A stretch of DNA of 49,068 nucleotides from NCBI RefSeq assembly GCF_030812855.1, contig NZ_JAUSTK010000036.1, forward strand, positions 1-49,068. Direction: 5' to 3'. Position numbers and translations under genes: made by a program. Numbering within the stretch: position 1 is the stretch's first letter; each line of letters begins with the position of its first letter. The notes below the pieces were generated by a model, which made no database searches, was not told where the DNA came from, and worked only from the letters and a program-made list of their open reading frames with translations. Positions 8,912 to 18,689 of the stretch are shown piece after piece. The stretch comes from Paenibacillus wynnii (GTDB lineage Bacteria > Bacillota > Bacilli > Paenibacillales > Paenibacillaceae).

Positions 8912-9610
8912 TCACTCATATAAATTCCCACTCGCAAGTTCGGCCAGCTTGCCCTCATGGAGCACGATCAAACGACCGCGTTTTCTTTCGATAATGCCTT
9001 CTTCTATAAACCGCTTCACAATTCGGTTGAGATGACGGTAGCTTGTACCCAGCAATTCCGCGGTCTCCATTAAGGTTGAAGTACGAATTTCCTCTACATA
9101 TTTCACTGTCCCTTGATCTGAGAATAGAGAGAGTAGATAGCTGGCAAATCGATTTTCTACAGGATATAGAAGATTTAAGGCGGAAGTCTGACCCAGTGTA
9201 TACAGCTTATGGCTTAGCTCACCTACGAGAAATCGCAGCAGTGTAGTATTATTCTCAAGCTCTTTGAACATCAGTTTTTTACCGGCAACAAACAGCAGGC
9301 TGTCACCCACAGATTCGACCTGATTTTTAACCGGATACTGCCGAAGCAGCTCGACATCCCCAATAATCGAGGTTGGCTTCGCGAATCTAACCAGCATGGA
9401 CTTGCCATTTGGAAGCAGCGTATGGATTTTCAGCTTTCCTTGGACTAGTATGAACAGCCCTTCCAGGACATCACCCACAGAGCATATTGCCTCTCCATCC
9501 CCATATCGTCGTAGCTCCATTTCCTGAATAACCTCTGCACTAAAAATTTGATCCAGTCCGTTCTTCTCTGTTAATCCACGGACAGCTTCTAGATCATATA
9601 TGGTCTGCAT
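8912..9610 (-). CDS. Crp/Fnr-family transcriptional regulator
   Basis: 232 residues. The ATG at 9610 has AAGG 8 bases upstream; a GTG at 9619 overlaps the ribosome site and is less likely. The N-terminal half is a cyclic-nucleotide-binding beta-roll (RYGDGEAICSVGD, LFILVQGKLKI, IIGDVELL), followed by a long dimerisation helix. The C-terminal winged helix-turn-helix contains TAELLGTSYRHLNRIVKRF. There is no Fnr-type cysteine cluster, so it is probably not an oxygen sensor. It is more like the YeiL/Crp branch of uncertain effector. Its targets are not evident; the neighbours are a chemoreceptor downstream and an Amj-like gene upstream. Confidence 0.88.
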   Translation of the reverse strand: MQTIYDLEAVRGLTEKNGLDQIFSAEVIQEMELRRYGDGEAICSVGDVLEGLFILVQGKLKIHTLLPNGKSMLVRFAKPTSIIGDVELLRQYPVKNQVESVGDSLLFVAGKKLMFKELENNTTLLRFLVGELSHKLYTLGQTSALNLLYPVENRFASYLLSLFSDQGTVKYVEEIRTSTLMETAELLGTSYRHLNRIVKRFIEEGIIERKRGRLIVLHEGKLAELASGNLYE

Positions 9611-9733
9611 ATACTGCACCTTCTCCCGCTTGTTAAGCTATAGATTTCTTGACTGTATATATCCGTTCTTAAGATAGAACTCGGGGGCTTGAAAGCTGAA
9701 GGTATGCCCCTCCTCTTCGATTCGATTAAATGG

Positions 9734-10435
9734 CTATAAAACTGATACCATCCAATGAATCCAATAAGCAGCTGGTAAAAGTAATACTTGTGCAAGGATA
9801 GTTCCCAATAATCGCGACAGCATTAATAATCCAAAAACCTTACTTAGAGCAGCGACCTCTTTTTCTCCTCTTAGTACTTTATCAGTAATTAGACCTATTT
9901 GCGGATCAATGAGTAGGGTAAGTAAAATTGTAGCCATTGCGGTAACTACAACATTTAGGACCACGAGCCTTTTGGGGATGCCTCCAATTCTCAACCGAGA
10001 CAACATCGACAATTTAGGGAAGCGTAAATGAACTCGTGCATGTTTTATCTTTTGTAGAGAAACGGAAGAAAGAATCATTTGAGGGATGGACCCTGCAACT
10101 TCTAAATGGGATATTATCCTAGAGGACAGCAAGACAGCGGATGGAAAAAGTAATAGCGCTGTAAACGTCCCTAATGTTGCTGCACCGATAATCATCTGAA
10201 ACGAATCCATTATATTATAACCTGCATTATGTTTTGCGAAATCTAAAATATTGCCGGTAAGTGGGCCCTGTAGCATATTAGCTGTTCTCGATATGAGCAA
10301 TATAATTCCAGACAAGGACAAGGCCACTGCCAATTTTCCTAAACGCACACCTGCTAGACGAAGAGAATAAGTAAGGGTCTCGGACAGGTGAATAATAAAA
10401 GTGAACAAAGATACTAGTAGTACTTGCTCCAGCAA
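9734..10435 (-). CDS. Amj-like lipid II flippase family membrane protein (DUF2837)
   Basis: 233 residues, TTG start with AGGAGG 7 bases upstream. The protein is almost entirely hydrophobic with about six membrane helices. The N-terminus, with HLSETLTYSLRLAGVR and LISRTANMLQGPL, is characteristic of the Amj (YdaH) family, the alternate lipid II flippase that can replace MurJ. The protein is somewhat shorter than the roughly 270 residues I recall for B. subtilis Amj. The family call is good; flippase activity is by analogy. It is followed, after about 120 bases, by the Crp/Fnr-type gene on the same strand. Confidence 0.75.
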   Translation of the reverse strand: MLEQVLLVSLFTFIIHLSETLTYSLRLAGVRLGKLAVALSLSGIILLISRTANMLQGPLTGNILDFAKHNAGYNIMDSFQMIIGAATLGTFTALLLFPSAVLLSSRIISHLEVAGSIPQMILSSVSLQKIKHARVHLRFPKLSMLSRLRIGGIPKRLVVLNVVVTAMATILLTLLIDPQIGLITDKVLRGEKEVAALSKVFGLLMLSRLLGTILAQVLLLPAAYWIHWMVSVL

Positions 10436-10565
10436 TTGAACACCTCCTAACGATCATGATAATCTCACTCCAGATACACATGCTTCACTTCATATCACTA
10501 AGGGTATATTCATATAAAACATGTTTTTTAATCTTGTCCCCCACTCCAGTGAAAGGTGTGAAAGA

Positions 10566-10814
10566 ATGACCATTGAACAGAAAGTGTATTATGGGAAAAG
10601 TATCCATGTAATGTTTAATTCCGATAAATGTATTCATTCCGGAATTTGCGTTAAAGGCTTTCCTGCCGTTTTTAATTTAAACAATCGCCCTTGGGTGGAT
10701 CCTGATGCCGCCACTGCGGAGGAAATTGCCCGGCATATTGACAAATGTCCAAGCGGAGCTCTGAAATATCAACTTTTAGACGATGACAATAATCCCACAC
10801 AGAAAGAGGCGTAA
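10566..10814 (+). CDS. YjdI-like divergent mono-cluster [4Fe-4S] protein
   Basis: 83 residues from the ATG at 10566, which follows a GAAAGG purine-rich site; the longer frame from 10521 lacks one. It carries CIHSGIC and DKCPSGAL, the four-cysteine divergent ferredoxin pattern of the Fer4_19 family. It probably binds one Fe-S cluster in the cytoplasm; the redox partner is unknown. Only 2 bases separate it from the acetyltransferase-like gene downstream, the same pairing as yjdI-yjdJ in other bacteria, which supports a functional unit. Confidence 0.82.
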   Translation: MTIEQKVYYGKSIHVMFNSDKCIHSGICVKGFPAVFNLNNRPWVDPDAATAEEIARHIDKCPSGALKYQLLDDDNNPTQKEA

Positions 10815-10816
10815 AG

Positions 10817-11098
10817 ATGCATATTGTGAATCATGAACCAGCCAATAAAAGATTTCTTATTCGAGATCAAGGCTCAATTGCTGCCGAAATGACTTATGTA
10901 ACCTCAACCCCAAAACTTTATATCATCGATCACACATTAGTCGACAAAGCTTACCGGGGACAAGGGCTTGGTGACAACCTTTTGAATGCAATCGTTAGTT
11001 ATGCTCGGGAGAACAGTATTAAGATTGTGCCTTTATGCCCTTTTGCTAAAGGAAGATTTGAACTCCACCCTGAATACGAGGATGTTCTCAATAAATAA
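10817..11098 (+). CDS. YjdJ-like small GNAT-type N-acetyltransferase
   Basis: 93 residues. It is a short single-domain acetyltransferase of the PF14542 type: VDKAYRGQGLGDNLLNAIVSYAR is the acetyl-CoA pyrophosphate-binding signature (R/Q-x-x-G-x-G/A), and the C-terminal PLCPFAKGRFELHPEY is typical of this small family. The substrate is unknown. It is cotranscribed with the Fe-S protein upstream. Its stop codon directly abuts the stop of the convergent membrane protein gene at 11099, so no terminator fits between the two. Confidence 0.85.
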   Translation: MHIVNHEPANKRFLIRDQGSIAAEMTYVTSTPKLYIIDHTLVDKAYRGQGLGDNLLNAIVSYARENSIKIVPLCPFAKGRFELHPEYEDVLNK

Positions 11099-12598
11099 TT
11101 ACTTATCAAAATATTTATCCAACTCACGTTGTGACCGGTACTGCGACAAATTGAAGGACTGCCATTTCTGGTTGGATGCAGCAGTGCTCTTCCATTCCTC
11201 CTTTAAATAAGTATCCAGCATTCCATCTTCTTCACGGCTGAATTCAATCAGAGTAGGTATCGCTTCAGGAGCTAGAGTGAACAAGTATTCCGTATCCAGT
11301 TTGCCGCTGATTTCATACCGCTCCATATTATTGTTCGCAATGATAACATCCATTCCTATATAGTTCATCAGAACATAGGACAACACACCGAGCAGAATAT
11401 AACATTTTACCAACGGAAGCCGCTTATAATGAATACGCAGACCTGCAATAATCATCAGTACACCCAGAAACAGCATAAAAGCATGCACTAGAAATCGAAT
11501 ATAAGTATATCCGTAAGCTTCCTCATAAAGATCCAAGCGAGTATAAGCGGAGTACAACATCACCGTGGAGCAAGCAACCAACACATACAGAAGAACATTG
11601 ATGATTTTGTTCTGCAATTCCGTACCTTTTTCGCCCAGCAGCAGTGTACTCATTAAGATCATAAAGTTAATGGATGTCACCATAATCAGTTCAAAAAATC
11701 CGTTCCGTGCATAATCTGCGTAAGAACTCCCCTCCGGCAGAATCCCTTCCCAAGCCCCGAATAAATACGAGAATTGCACCACAACAAACAGTACATATAC
11801 GGTATTCACGGCAAACAAAACAGTTGTTGCGATAATTGGATCAAGCTTAATGGAAGGGAAGAGTTCTAGGTAGTCCCTGCCATTCTTAGTCGGCTTTTCT
11901 TCGGGTACATGAGGCTTCACAAACCCCCACAAATATCCGAAAAAACCCAGGCCGAGGGCAACTACCCAAAACGTACGGATAAATCCTTCACCGAAAGAAA
12001 TATGGTTCCACCCTTGAGATATTTCTGAAAGCACTTGATTAAAAACCCCGTCTGCCGAGGAAAGTAACGATACAACTACCAACAGCAGTGGACAGGAAAT
12101 CAATAATCCAATGAGAACTTTACGGTACACATCCGTTTGACCTTCCTTTACTTTGATTCCTGCTGTTTTTTTCATAATCCCTACTAGGTTGGCCCATTGC
12201 CTAAAGGTTTGTGGAAAAAGATGCTTCAGAGCCTTCTTGATCAGAGAAGCAGAGGCCCAGGATAATTGGCCCGGATGCAGCATGAAAGTCATATGTAGAA
12301 TAATAATCGCCGGAATGGCTAGCAGATTAAGACCGAAGAAGAACGGGTTATGGAACAGCACATAAGTTAGTGAGAGCAATAGAATAGAACCCAGCCATGC
12401 ATAACTGAACCAGGTTAACTTCCGAACCCTATCTTTACTGTAATAAAGCATATACATATAGTAAAAGACAATAAATATGGGATAAGAAACCCCGATAGCA
12501 TTTCCATAAAAGAGATACTGATGTACGACTGCCAACAGGAACCCAACCATCAATGCTGTAAAAGCAGGCTCTTTTTTCGGCGTAATTTCATTTAACAT
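11099..12598 (-). CDS. DUF4153/DUF4173 multi-pass membrane protein
   Basis: 499 residues from the ATG at 12598, which has GGGGGT 8 bases upstream; the ATG at 12613 lacks a site. About 11-12 membrane helices are seen. Conserved segments of the family are present: LSSADGVFNQVL, YARNGFFELIMVTSINF and YTRLDLYEEAYGYTYIRF. The C-terminal 80 residues are soluble. The function of the family is not established. It is transcribed divergently from the SgrR-like regulator with about 110 bases between, so shared regulation is possible. Confidence 0.82.
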   Translation of the reverse strand: MLNEITPKKEPAFTALMVGFLLAVVHQYLFYGNAIGVSYPIFIVFYYMYMLYYSKDRVRKLTWFSYAWLGSILLLSLTYVLFHNPFFFGLNLLAIPAIIILHMTFMLHPGQLSWASASLIKKALKHLFPQTFRQWANLVGIMKKTAGIKVKEGQTDVYRKVLIGLLISCPLLLVVVSLLSSADGVFNQVLSEISQGWNHISFGEGFIRTFWVVALGLGFFGYLWGFVKPHVPEEKPTKNGRDYLELFPSIKLDPIIATTVLFAVNTVYVLFVVVQFSYLFGAWEGILPEGSSYADYARNGFFELIMVTSINFMILMSTLLLGEKGTELQNKIINVLLYVLVACSTVMLYSAYTRLDLYEEAYGYTYIRFLVHAFMLFLGVLMIIAGLRIHYKRLPLVKCYILLGVLSYVLMNYIGMDVIIANNNMERYEISGKLDTEYLFTLAPEAIPTLIEFSREEDGMLDTYLKEEWKSTAASNQKWQSFNLSQYRSQRELDKYFDK

Positions 12599-12709
12599 GT
12601 TAGATACCCCCATTTATTTACTTTCTGACCTTTATTTTAGATGATAAAATAAGAAGATAAAGAGAAAGAAAATTTTATTTATTTCCTATTTTGAAGGGAT
12701 GCCTGTGCT

Positions 12710-14389
12710 ATGAAGCTGCATGACCAATATTTGAAGCTGCATTCCCAACATGGAAGCACTAACAAAATCGAAGTTACATTGGACGAGCTGGCGCTAACCT
12801 TAGGCTGCACCCACCGAAATGCCCTTCATGTTGTGAATAAAATGGTATCTCAGGAATGGATATCCTGGACACCAAGTCGTGGGCGCGGACGCCGTTCTTT
12901 GCTGAAGTTTCTAATTCCCCCAGAAGATATAGCCGTACAATCCATGATGCAGGCCATTAGTCGAAAAGATATAGGAAGTGCTATCGCCGGGATTAAAACA
13001 CATGCTAAATCTTCCACGCTGCAGGATACGCTGCAAGGCTGGCTGCTTGAATATTTTGGGCATCATGCTGAGATGAACCATAACCGACAAATTGATACGC
13101 TAAGATTGCCTATTACCCAGCAACTGCATACCTTTGATCCTCTCTATATGAATTTGCTTGCCGAATCCTTTATTTCCAGCCATGTGTTCGATGGCCTCGT
13201 TAGACGGGGGAGTAACCGGGATGAGATTGTTCCGAACCTCGCTCATGCCTGGGAGACCGATGAAAGCCGGACGTTGTGGACATTTTTCCTGCGAAAAGAA
13301 GTCCCTTTTCACCACGGGAAGGTTCTCAGTTCCAAAGACGTTGTATATTCCTTTCAGAGGCTCATTCAAAGTCCGCAACGAACTCTTTACAACAGTATCT
13401 TCAAAGAAATTCAAGAAGTAACAGCTGTGAATCCATCCACCGTAAGAATCCGGTTAAAAAGACCCAATGAGCTGTTTCTTCCCTTTCTTTGTACAAGCCG
13501 TGCAGCCATTGTCCCGCATGAGCTGGTGCAGTGGGGAGAGAGCGGCTTTGGCAGGAAACCCGTTGGAACAGGACCTTTTAAAGTCAGTGAAATGAATGAT
13601 AATCTATGTATCTTGGAGGTATTTCCCTATTACTTCCGTGGAAGAGCGCACTTGGATCGAGTGGAAATCCTGAATATTCCTTGGAGAGTTGAAGCAGCCC
13701 TATCCGAGTCCGGTTCTCCTTTTCACGTCATCCAGAATCCCGCTCTTGAGGGCGAAGGCACTTGGAGCCGTATCCATTCGGAGTCTTATATCCGTAAATT
13801 CGTCACTTGTAATACGCAAAAAAAAGGGCCGCTAAGCGACCCCGTCATTCGTGCTAACCTTATATCTTGCCTTAAAAAGGACGTAATATTACCTGTTGAT
13901 AAGCATCTGGTATCTATACCATCTATCCCCCTGCAAATCGCAACGATCTCTCAATATCAGGGAGATGCCGAATCTATTGCCGCCAGATTGGCTGGACACG
14001 GTTATCCCTGCAAGGTTGTAACCTCTTCTCCCGAAGATTTCAAGGGTCCCATTCGTATGGAATCCGATCTGATCGTGTTCTCCTTATTCCGGGATCAGGA
14101 CGAGCAGCTCCGGCTATTCGACTTATACCGTACTTTATCACAGCATATTGAACAGCATATAAGAGCAGATGTTGAAGGATGGCTGAACACCATTGCCCTA
14201 GAATCGAACTCTGTGGTGAGAGCACAATCTTTTCAACGCATTGAAGACTTGTTGATTGGACAGAATCACCTGCATATATTGCATGAAAAACCTATGGAAA
14301 CCGCCTACCTGCCTTCTGTTCGCGGAGTGACCTTCAACAGTCAGGGTTGGGTAGATCTGCGGCATGTGTGGTTTCCGCCACTGTTATAG
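12710..14389 (+). CDS. SgrR-like transcriptional regulator (wHTH plus solute-binding domain)
   Basis: 559 residues. The N-terminal 100 residues form a winged helix domain (TLDELALTLGCTHRNALHVVNKM, SWTPSRGRGRRS). The remainder is an SBP_bac_5-type domain as in oligopeptide/sugar-binding proteins but without a signal peptide, so it would sense a small ligand in the cytoplasm. Conserved pieces include LAESFISSHVFDGLVRR and the KPVGTGPFKV segment. E. coli SgrR responds to sugar-phosphate stress; the ligand here is unknown. It ends by overlapping the convergent DinB-like gene by 6 bases. The upstream 12614-12709 gap is AT-rich and must hold both divergent promoters. Confidence 0.85.
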   Translation: MKLHDQYLKLHSQHGSTNKIEVTLDELALTLGCTHRNALHVVNKMVSQEWISWTPSRGRGRRSLLKFLIPPEDIAVQSMMQAISRKDIGSAIAGIKTHAKSSTLQDTLQGWLLEYFGHHAEMNHNRQIDTLRLPITQQLHTFDPLYMNLLAESFISSHVFDGLVRRGSNRDEIVPNLAHAWETDESRTLWTFFLRKEVPFHHGKVLSSKDVVYSFQRLIQSPQRTLYNSIFKEIQEVTAVNPSTVRIRLKRPNELFLPFLCTSRAAIVPHELVQWGESGFGRKPVGTGPFKVSEMNDNLCILEVFPYYFRGRAHLDRVEILNIPWRVEAALSESGSPFHVIQNPALEGEGTWSRIHSESYIRKFVTCNTQKKGPLSDPVIRANLISCLKKDVILPVDKHLVSIPSIPLQIATISQYQGDAESIAARLAGHGYPCKVVTSSPEDFKGPIRMESDLIVFSLFRDQDEQLRLFDLYRTLSQHIEQHIRADVEGWLNTIALESNSVVRAQSFQRIEDLLIGQNHLHILHEKPMETAYLPSVRGVTFNSQGWVDLRHVWFPPLL

Positions 14390-14878
14390 GCCGCCGCCCG
14401 GTAATGTATTCATCAACCCTTTGCCAATGACATTGGCGGAGATGGGCGGCTTGCCAACCTCACGAGCCCACACCGAGAGCTGCCCAACATGATGAATTTC
14501 ATGCGCGATGACATGGCGCATTACTTCTCCCCATGCATCTGTAACTGTGCTTCCGTCCGCGAGTGTATCCTCAAAAATCCGCCGCTCCAAATCTACATTC
14601 CAATCTAATACAAACTGTTCCACTTCCGGGCGGAATGCGGCATCCAACTCACGCACCTTTTGCAGAGTGTTGTATTCCTCGAAATTTTCTTGAAAATCCG
14701 GTTTGCCTTGGATAGTTCTAATCCAGCTCCACTCTACATCGGCAATATGGAAAAGCGTCTTCAAAATGCTTCCCACACCTCCAGTTCGAGGCTTGAGGAG
14801 TTCTTCAACGGAGACATCCTCACACCATTGATACCATTCTTCTCGTACCTTCCAGTTGTACCGAAACAATGTCTGCAT
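14384..14878 (-). CDS. DinB/YfiT-like four-helix metalloprotein
   Basis: 164 residues, ATG preceded by AGGAGG. It has the three-histidine metal site of the DinB superfamily: His in LKTLFHIADVEW near residue 44, and two His in MRHVIAHEIHHVGQLSVWAREVG near residues 128-136. Members act as thiol-dependent transferases or are of unknown function; in bacilli they are often damage- or stress-induced. It is single-gene, convergent with the SgrR-like gene (6-base overlap). Confidence 0.85.
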   Translation of the reverse strand: MQTLFRYNWKVREEWYQWCEDVSVEELLKPRTGGVGSILKTLFHIADVEWSWIRTIQGKPDFQENFEEYNTLQKVRELDAAFRPEVEQFVLDWNVDLERRIFEDTLADGSTVTDAWGEVMRHVIAHEIHHVGQLSVWAREVGKPPISANVIGKGLMNTLPGGGL

Positions 14879-15069
14879 GTAATTCCTCCTGATTATTGGA
14901 TTGGTAGAGCTTTCAAATAGTTTACCATCATTTGGACGGTTGCGGTCACGTTGGGCGAATCAAGAGCACTTTTACCTTTGATTCGAAATAGATCTAAAAA
15001 GGGGTGTCCCATACTTGGTACATTCCTTGCTTTTTGAGTAGGATCACCGTGGTCACTTGTGAGGACGCT

Positions 15070-15245
15070 CCGCGAACGGACCGTTGTTACAATCGCTGTG
15101 GTCTCCAGATTTTTTTTATTCCCCTTAGCGGTGAAAATCCGGATACAGCTTATGCTTTCGAGGCTAGTTTTCCTTTGGAAAACTTTCAGGCGACCGCTGC
15201 CGCTTTTCCACAATCGTTCCGTCCTCTCCGCTGTTTTCAGCGGAA
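15070..15245 (-). repeat. structured non-coding element, diverged copy of the one at 18690-18831
   Basis: On the minus strand, three blocks align in order with the plus-strand element right of lacZ: AAGCGGCAGCGGTCGCCT (15205-15188), CCGGATTTTCACCGCTAAG (15142-15124) and AATCTGGAGACCACAGCGAT (near 15110-15090). The CCGGATTTT arm pairs with AAAATCTGG. An extra insertion contains a perfect AGTTTTCC/GGAAAACT hairpin (15164-15182), and a CCGCTG/CAGCGG hairpin lies at 15228-15243. No convincing gene is present from 14879 to 15416. Confidence 0.6.
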
Positions 15246-15410
15246 AACAATACTCAAAAATCAACTCGTTCGTGTGGGTCAATGCCGCTGTTAATCGGCT
15301 AGACGAAGTCATTCTTAACGCCGCTTACCCTGGCCCCGCCAGTGGCCGCGACAGATTTCAACCTTAAAGGCTCACCAAAGTCATCCTCTACACCTACACG
15401 CAGTGGGCCA

Positions 15411-15457
15411 AAAACACAAAGCAGCGATACTCCAATAACGGGAGAATCGCTGCTTTG
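15411..15457 (-). terminator. terminator of the beta-galactosidase gene
   Basis: A stem of about 17 bp, CAAAGCAGCGAT paired with ATCGCTGCTTTG plus further pairs, around AATAAC. It is followed on the minus strand by GTGTTTTTGG and lies 39 bases past the stop codon. Confidence 0.85.
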
Positions 15458-15495
15458 TTGAAATTTTAAAGTTCTGAGAATATAGAGGGTCTGTC

Positions 15496-18400
15496 CTACA
15501 CTCTCGAAATCACAAATTCATATTCGATAACTCCGTCAGACGGGATACGATATTCATCAAGGACAGGAGCACCCCAGCTATCATCACCGCCGACACCCAT
15601 TTGCTTCCCAGCAACGGTAACTACCGTGTAATGTACTGGAGGCAGCTCATATTGATGATAAGCATTTTCCAGCTCAAATGCTGTATAAGGCGAAATCCGA
15701 CACTCTACAGGGTTAGCTGCAGGAGCCGAAATCTTAATTCCGGTACCTTCATCATTCGTAACGGATACGCTGCGGACCCCCGTACGATTTCCTGATTCCT
15801 GTGGCACAACATAACCGGAAAGACTATCTGCGGACTCGTTACGAAAACGGCCAAGTCTTGCCCCCTGATTACGGTCGCTATAATTCTCATCCGGACCCAG
15901 TGCCAGCCAATCCAGATGGCTGTATTCCATAGGGATTTTGAAACTGATTGCATAAATCGGAAGATCTGGAAGACCCGCGGTTCCTTCATAACGGGATTTT
16001 ACAATAATGCTTCCGTCCGAACGCACGGTATAGGCAACGGTAACTTTTACATCCACGCTGATATTCAAACGATAGCTGAACGTTACCGTCACTTCGCCAT
16101 CACCCTCGACCAGAGCAACATCGGTACATCTTGGCATCAAGCTCGCTGCATACCAGGCCCCGGCATGGAATCCAATAGCTGTTCCTTTATCGTTGTCCGT
16201 AGCAGCCCGCCAAAATAACGGAGTCGGAGGATACGCAATAAGCTCTTTGCCGGAGTAGTTCACCGATGTCAAACTGCCGATCCCTCTTGAGAACATAATA
16301 CTGAAGTTTTTACCTTTTACTCCAATATTCACATCACCATGGACCACTTTAATATCATTTTGATTCTCGATCAGACCTTTATGCTGAACGGCTTCAACAT
16401 TACTTGTAACTTCATCAGTGAACACGGTCTGGCCAAAAGCAATTTCAAACCCCGCATCTCCCCATAGCTTAGCTTCCTTCAGCTTCAGCGATGTATTAAT
16501 CCAGTACTCACCACCGTCTGGAACTGAACTCTCATCCCAATCAAACGATACAAAAGCTTCACTCTGCGGCTCAACCTGTACCCCGAGCTTCCCGTTAGCT
16601 ACTTCCCCGTTCTCATTATGGATACTATAGTGCAGTTCGCAATGGTCGGTCCCTTGGAACAAGCCTTCGTTCCGAATGGTTACTCCCGCTGAAGTGGGAA
16701 CCAGCTTAATATCCTGATAGAGGAACTTAACCTCCTGCATCTTTGGAGACAGCTTCCGATCCGCATAGACGATTCCATCCGTACAGAAATTGTAGTCCGT
16801 AGCCCGGTCACCGTAATCACCGCCGAAAGCTAAAAACTCCTTGCCGTAGCGGTCTTTTTTCATCATAGCCTGGTCGATATAATCCCAGATAAAGCCGCCT
16901 TGATACAACGGATATTTCTGCTCCAGTTCACTGTATTTGCTCATTCCACCCAATGAATTCCCCATGGCATGCATATATTCGCAGCTGATAAAAGGCTTCT
17001 GCGGATCGTCAAGCAGATATTCCTCAATACTGTCCACCTTCGCGTACATCCGGCTTTCCATATCACTGGTAGCATCAAACCGGCGGTCATGGAAGACTCC
17101 CTCGTAATGAACCAATCGGCCCGGGTCAACTTGCTTGAAATATTGCGATACCTTATAGATTACTTCACCACCAAATGATTCATTGCCGCAAGACCAGATC
17201 AGTATGGACGGATGATTCTTGTCCCGCTCGACCATGGACACCGCTCTATCCATGACAATATCGAGCCATTCCGGGCGGTCGCCTGGAATCACCCATGAAG
17301 GCTCAACAGCGCCTAGCTTTTGCCAAGATCCGTGGGTTTCTAGATTCATTTCATCGATAACATAGATCCCGTATTCATCGCACAAAGCGTACCATTCACT
17401 CTGATTTGGATAGTGTGATGTGCGAACCGCATTTATGTTGTTCTGCTTCAAGGTTTTAATATCCCACAGCATATCTTCCATCGTAACCGCACGGCCTCTT
17501 CTACAATTGAACTCATGACGGTTGACGCCTTTGAAAAGAATCCGCTTGCCGTTAATACTCATAACCTTGTTCAGCATTTCAAACTTACGGAAGCCTACCT
17601 TTTGCGGAATCACTTCAAGTAATGTCCCCTGATCGTCATACACACTTATATATAGACTATACAAGTTAGGAACTTCCGCGCTCCATAACTCAGCCTTCTG
17701 CACTTGAATACTAACGGCAAGCTGCTCGCCTGTTATTGACGCATCAACTGAACCTGCCGGTTGGTCCGATGGGTCCAGCAAGCTGAGCTTCACACTACCG
17801 GAAAGTTTCCCCACAAAATCCAGACTTACAGATAGAACCCCATCCTGATAAGCCGCACCCAGATCCGTGCGCACGAATAAATCTCTCACATGAATCTGCG
17901 GTACGGTATACAAATACACCTCTCTAAAAATACCAGAGAAACGCCAAAAATCCTGATCTTCCAGCCAGCCGCCCGTACTCCGTTGATATACTTCTACAGC
18001 GAGTTTATTGTCACCATCCAGTCGTACATAGGGAGACAAATCAAATTCCGATGGAGTAAAGCTGTCCTCACTATAGCCAACAAACTCACCGTTAAGCCAC
18101 ACATAGAAAGCCGATTCTACCCCTTGAAAAGATACAAACACCGGCTTGTCCTTCATTTGCTCGGGTATTGTAAATGTCTTTACATAACTTCCCACCGGAT
18201 TGTGGGTTTTGGATACTTGCGGCGGTCGGAGATATTCATGACCATCCCACGGATACATGGTATTCACATACTGAGGATTTCCAAACCCCTGCAGCTGAAT
18301 ATGTCCCGGAACCGCAATATCCGCCCATCCCTCAGTTGAGAATTGTTCTTTATAAAAATCCACAACCCTGCTGGACGGATTCACAGCATAGCTGAACTTC

Positions 18401-18567
18401 CAGCTTCCGTTCAGGCTATGGCGCAAGGCCATAGCCTCACCCTTCTCTGCCTCTTTCATACTCTCGTAATATTTATGATCCGAATGCGCTTTCATCCTGT
18501 TTACTGCAAATATACTTACATCCTCCAGCCAGTCTATGCTGGGTGCAATCTCTTTCACTTCATTCAC
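15496..18567 (-). CDS. lacZ: beta-galactosidase, GH2 (LacZ type)
   Basis: About 1023 residues, the usual LacZ length. Order: sugar-binding jelly roll, immunoglobulin-like domain, TIM barrel, then Bgal_small_N C-terminal domain. Acid/base Glu in WSCGNES (E463) and nucleophile Glu in ISCEYMHAMGNSLGG (E530), counted from the GTG at 18567. Several GTG codons lie together; 18576 touches the GGGGGAG site, 18567 has 8-base spacing. There is no signal peptide, so it acts on imported beta-galactosides in the cytoplasm. It lies downstream of the ABC permease genes on the same strand, separated by a roughly 320-base gap with a structured element, which suggests its own transcript. Confidence 0.95.
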   Translation of the reverse strand: MNEVKEIAPSIDWLEDVSIFAVNRMKAHSDHKYYESMKEAEKGEAMALRHSLNGSWKFSYAVNPSSRVVDFYKEQFSTEGWADIAVPGHIQLQGFGNPQYVNTMYPWDGHEYLRPPQVSKTHNPVGSYVKTFTIPEQMKDKPVFVSFQGVESAFYVWLNGEFVGYSEDSFTPSEFDLSPYVRLDGDNKLAVEVYQRSTGGWLEDQDFWRFSGIFREVYLYTVPQIHVRDLFVRTDLGAAYQDGVLSVSLDFVGKLSGSVKLSLLDPSDQPAGSVDASITGEQLAVSIQVQKAELWSAEVPNLYSLYISVYDDQGTLLEVIPQKVGFRKFEMLNKVMSINGKRILFKGVNRHEFNCRRGRAVTMEDMLWDIKTLKQNNINAVRTSHYPNQSEWYALCDEYGIYVIDEMNLETHGSWQKLGAVEPSWVIPGDRPEWLDIVMDRAVSMVERDKNHPSILIWSCGNESFGGEVIYKVSQYFKQVDPGRLVHYEGVFHDRRFDATSDMESRMYAKVDSIEEYLLDDPQKPFISCEYMHAMGNSLGGMSKYSELEQKYPLYQGGFIWDYIDQAMMKKDRYGKEFLAFGGDYGDRATDYNFCTDGIVYADRKLSPKMQEVKFLYQDIKLVPTSAGVTIRNEGLFQGTDHCELHYSIHNENGEVANGKLGVQVEPQSEAFVSFDWDESSVPDGGEYWINTSLKLKEAKLWGDAGFEIAFGQTVFTDEVTSNVEAVQHKGLIENQNDIKVVHGDVNIGVKGKNFSIMFSRGIGSLTSVNYSGKELIAYPPTPLFWRAATDNDKGTAIGFHAGAWYAASLMPRCTDVALVEGDGEVTVTFSYRLNISVDVKVTVAYTVRSDGSIIVKSRYEGTAGLPDLPIYAISFKIPMEYSHLDWLALGPDENYSDRNQGARLGRFRNESADSLSGYVVPQESGNRTGVRSVSVTNDEGTGIKISAPAANPVECRISPYTAFELENAYHQYELPPVHYTVVTVAGKQMGVGGDDSWGAPVLDEYRIPSDGVIEYEFVISRV

Positions 18568-18689
18568 TTCCTTCACTCCCCCTGCCTAAATATTTGTGAA
18601 ATCAAGTAACGTCTTTAGAGTGCGGCTCTTAACGCAGCGAAACTAGGAGATAAATATTGTACTTTTAGTAAAATCATTTCGAGTCAATT

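Noticed and set aside
11096..11101. Missing terminator between tail-to-tail genes
   Set aside because: Abutting stop codons are simply compact convergent genes; no special signal is seen.
14893..15312. 139-codon minus-strand frame
   Set aside because: It overlaps a hairpin-rich element and has no ribosome site or recognisable domain; its copy near 18.7 kb does not keep the frame.
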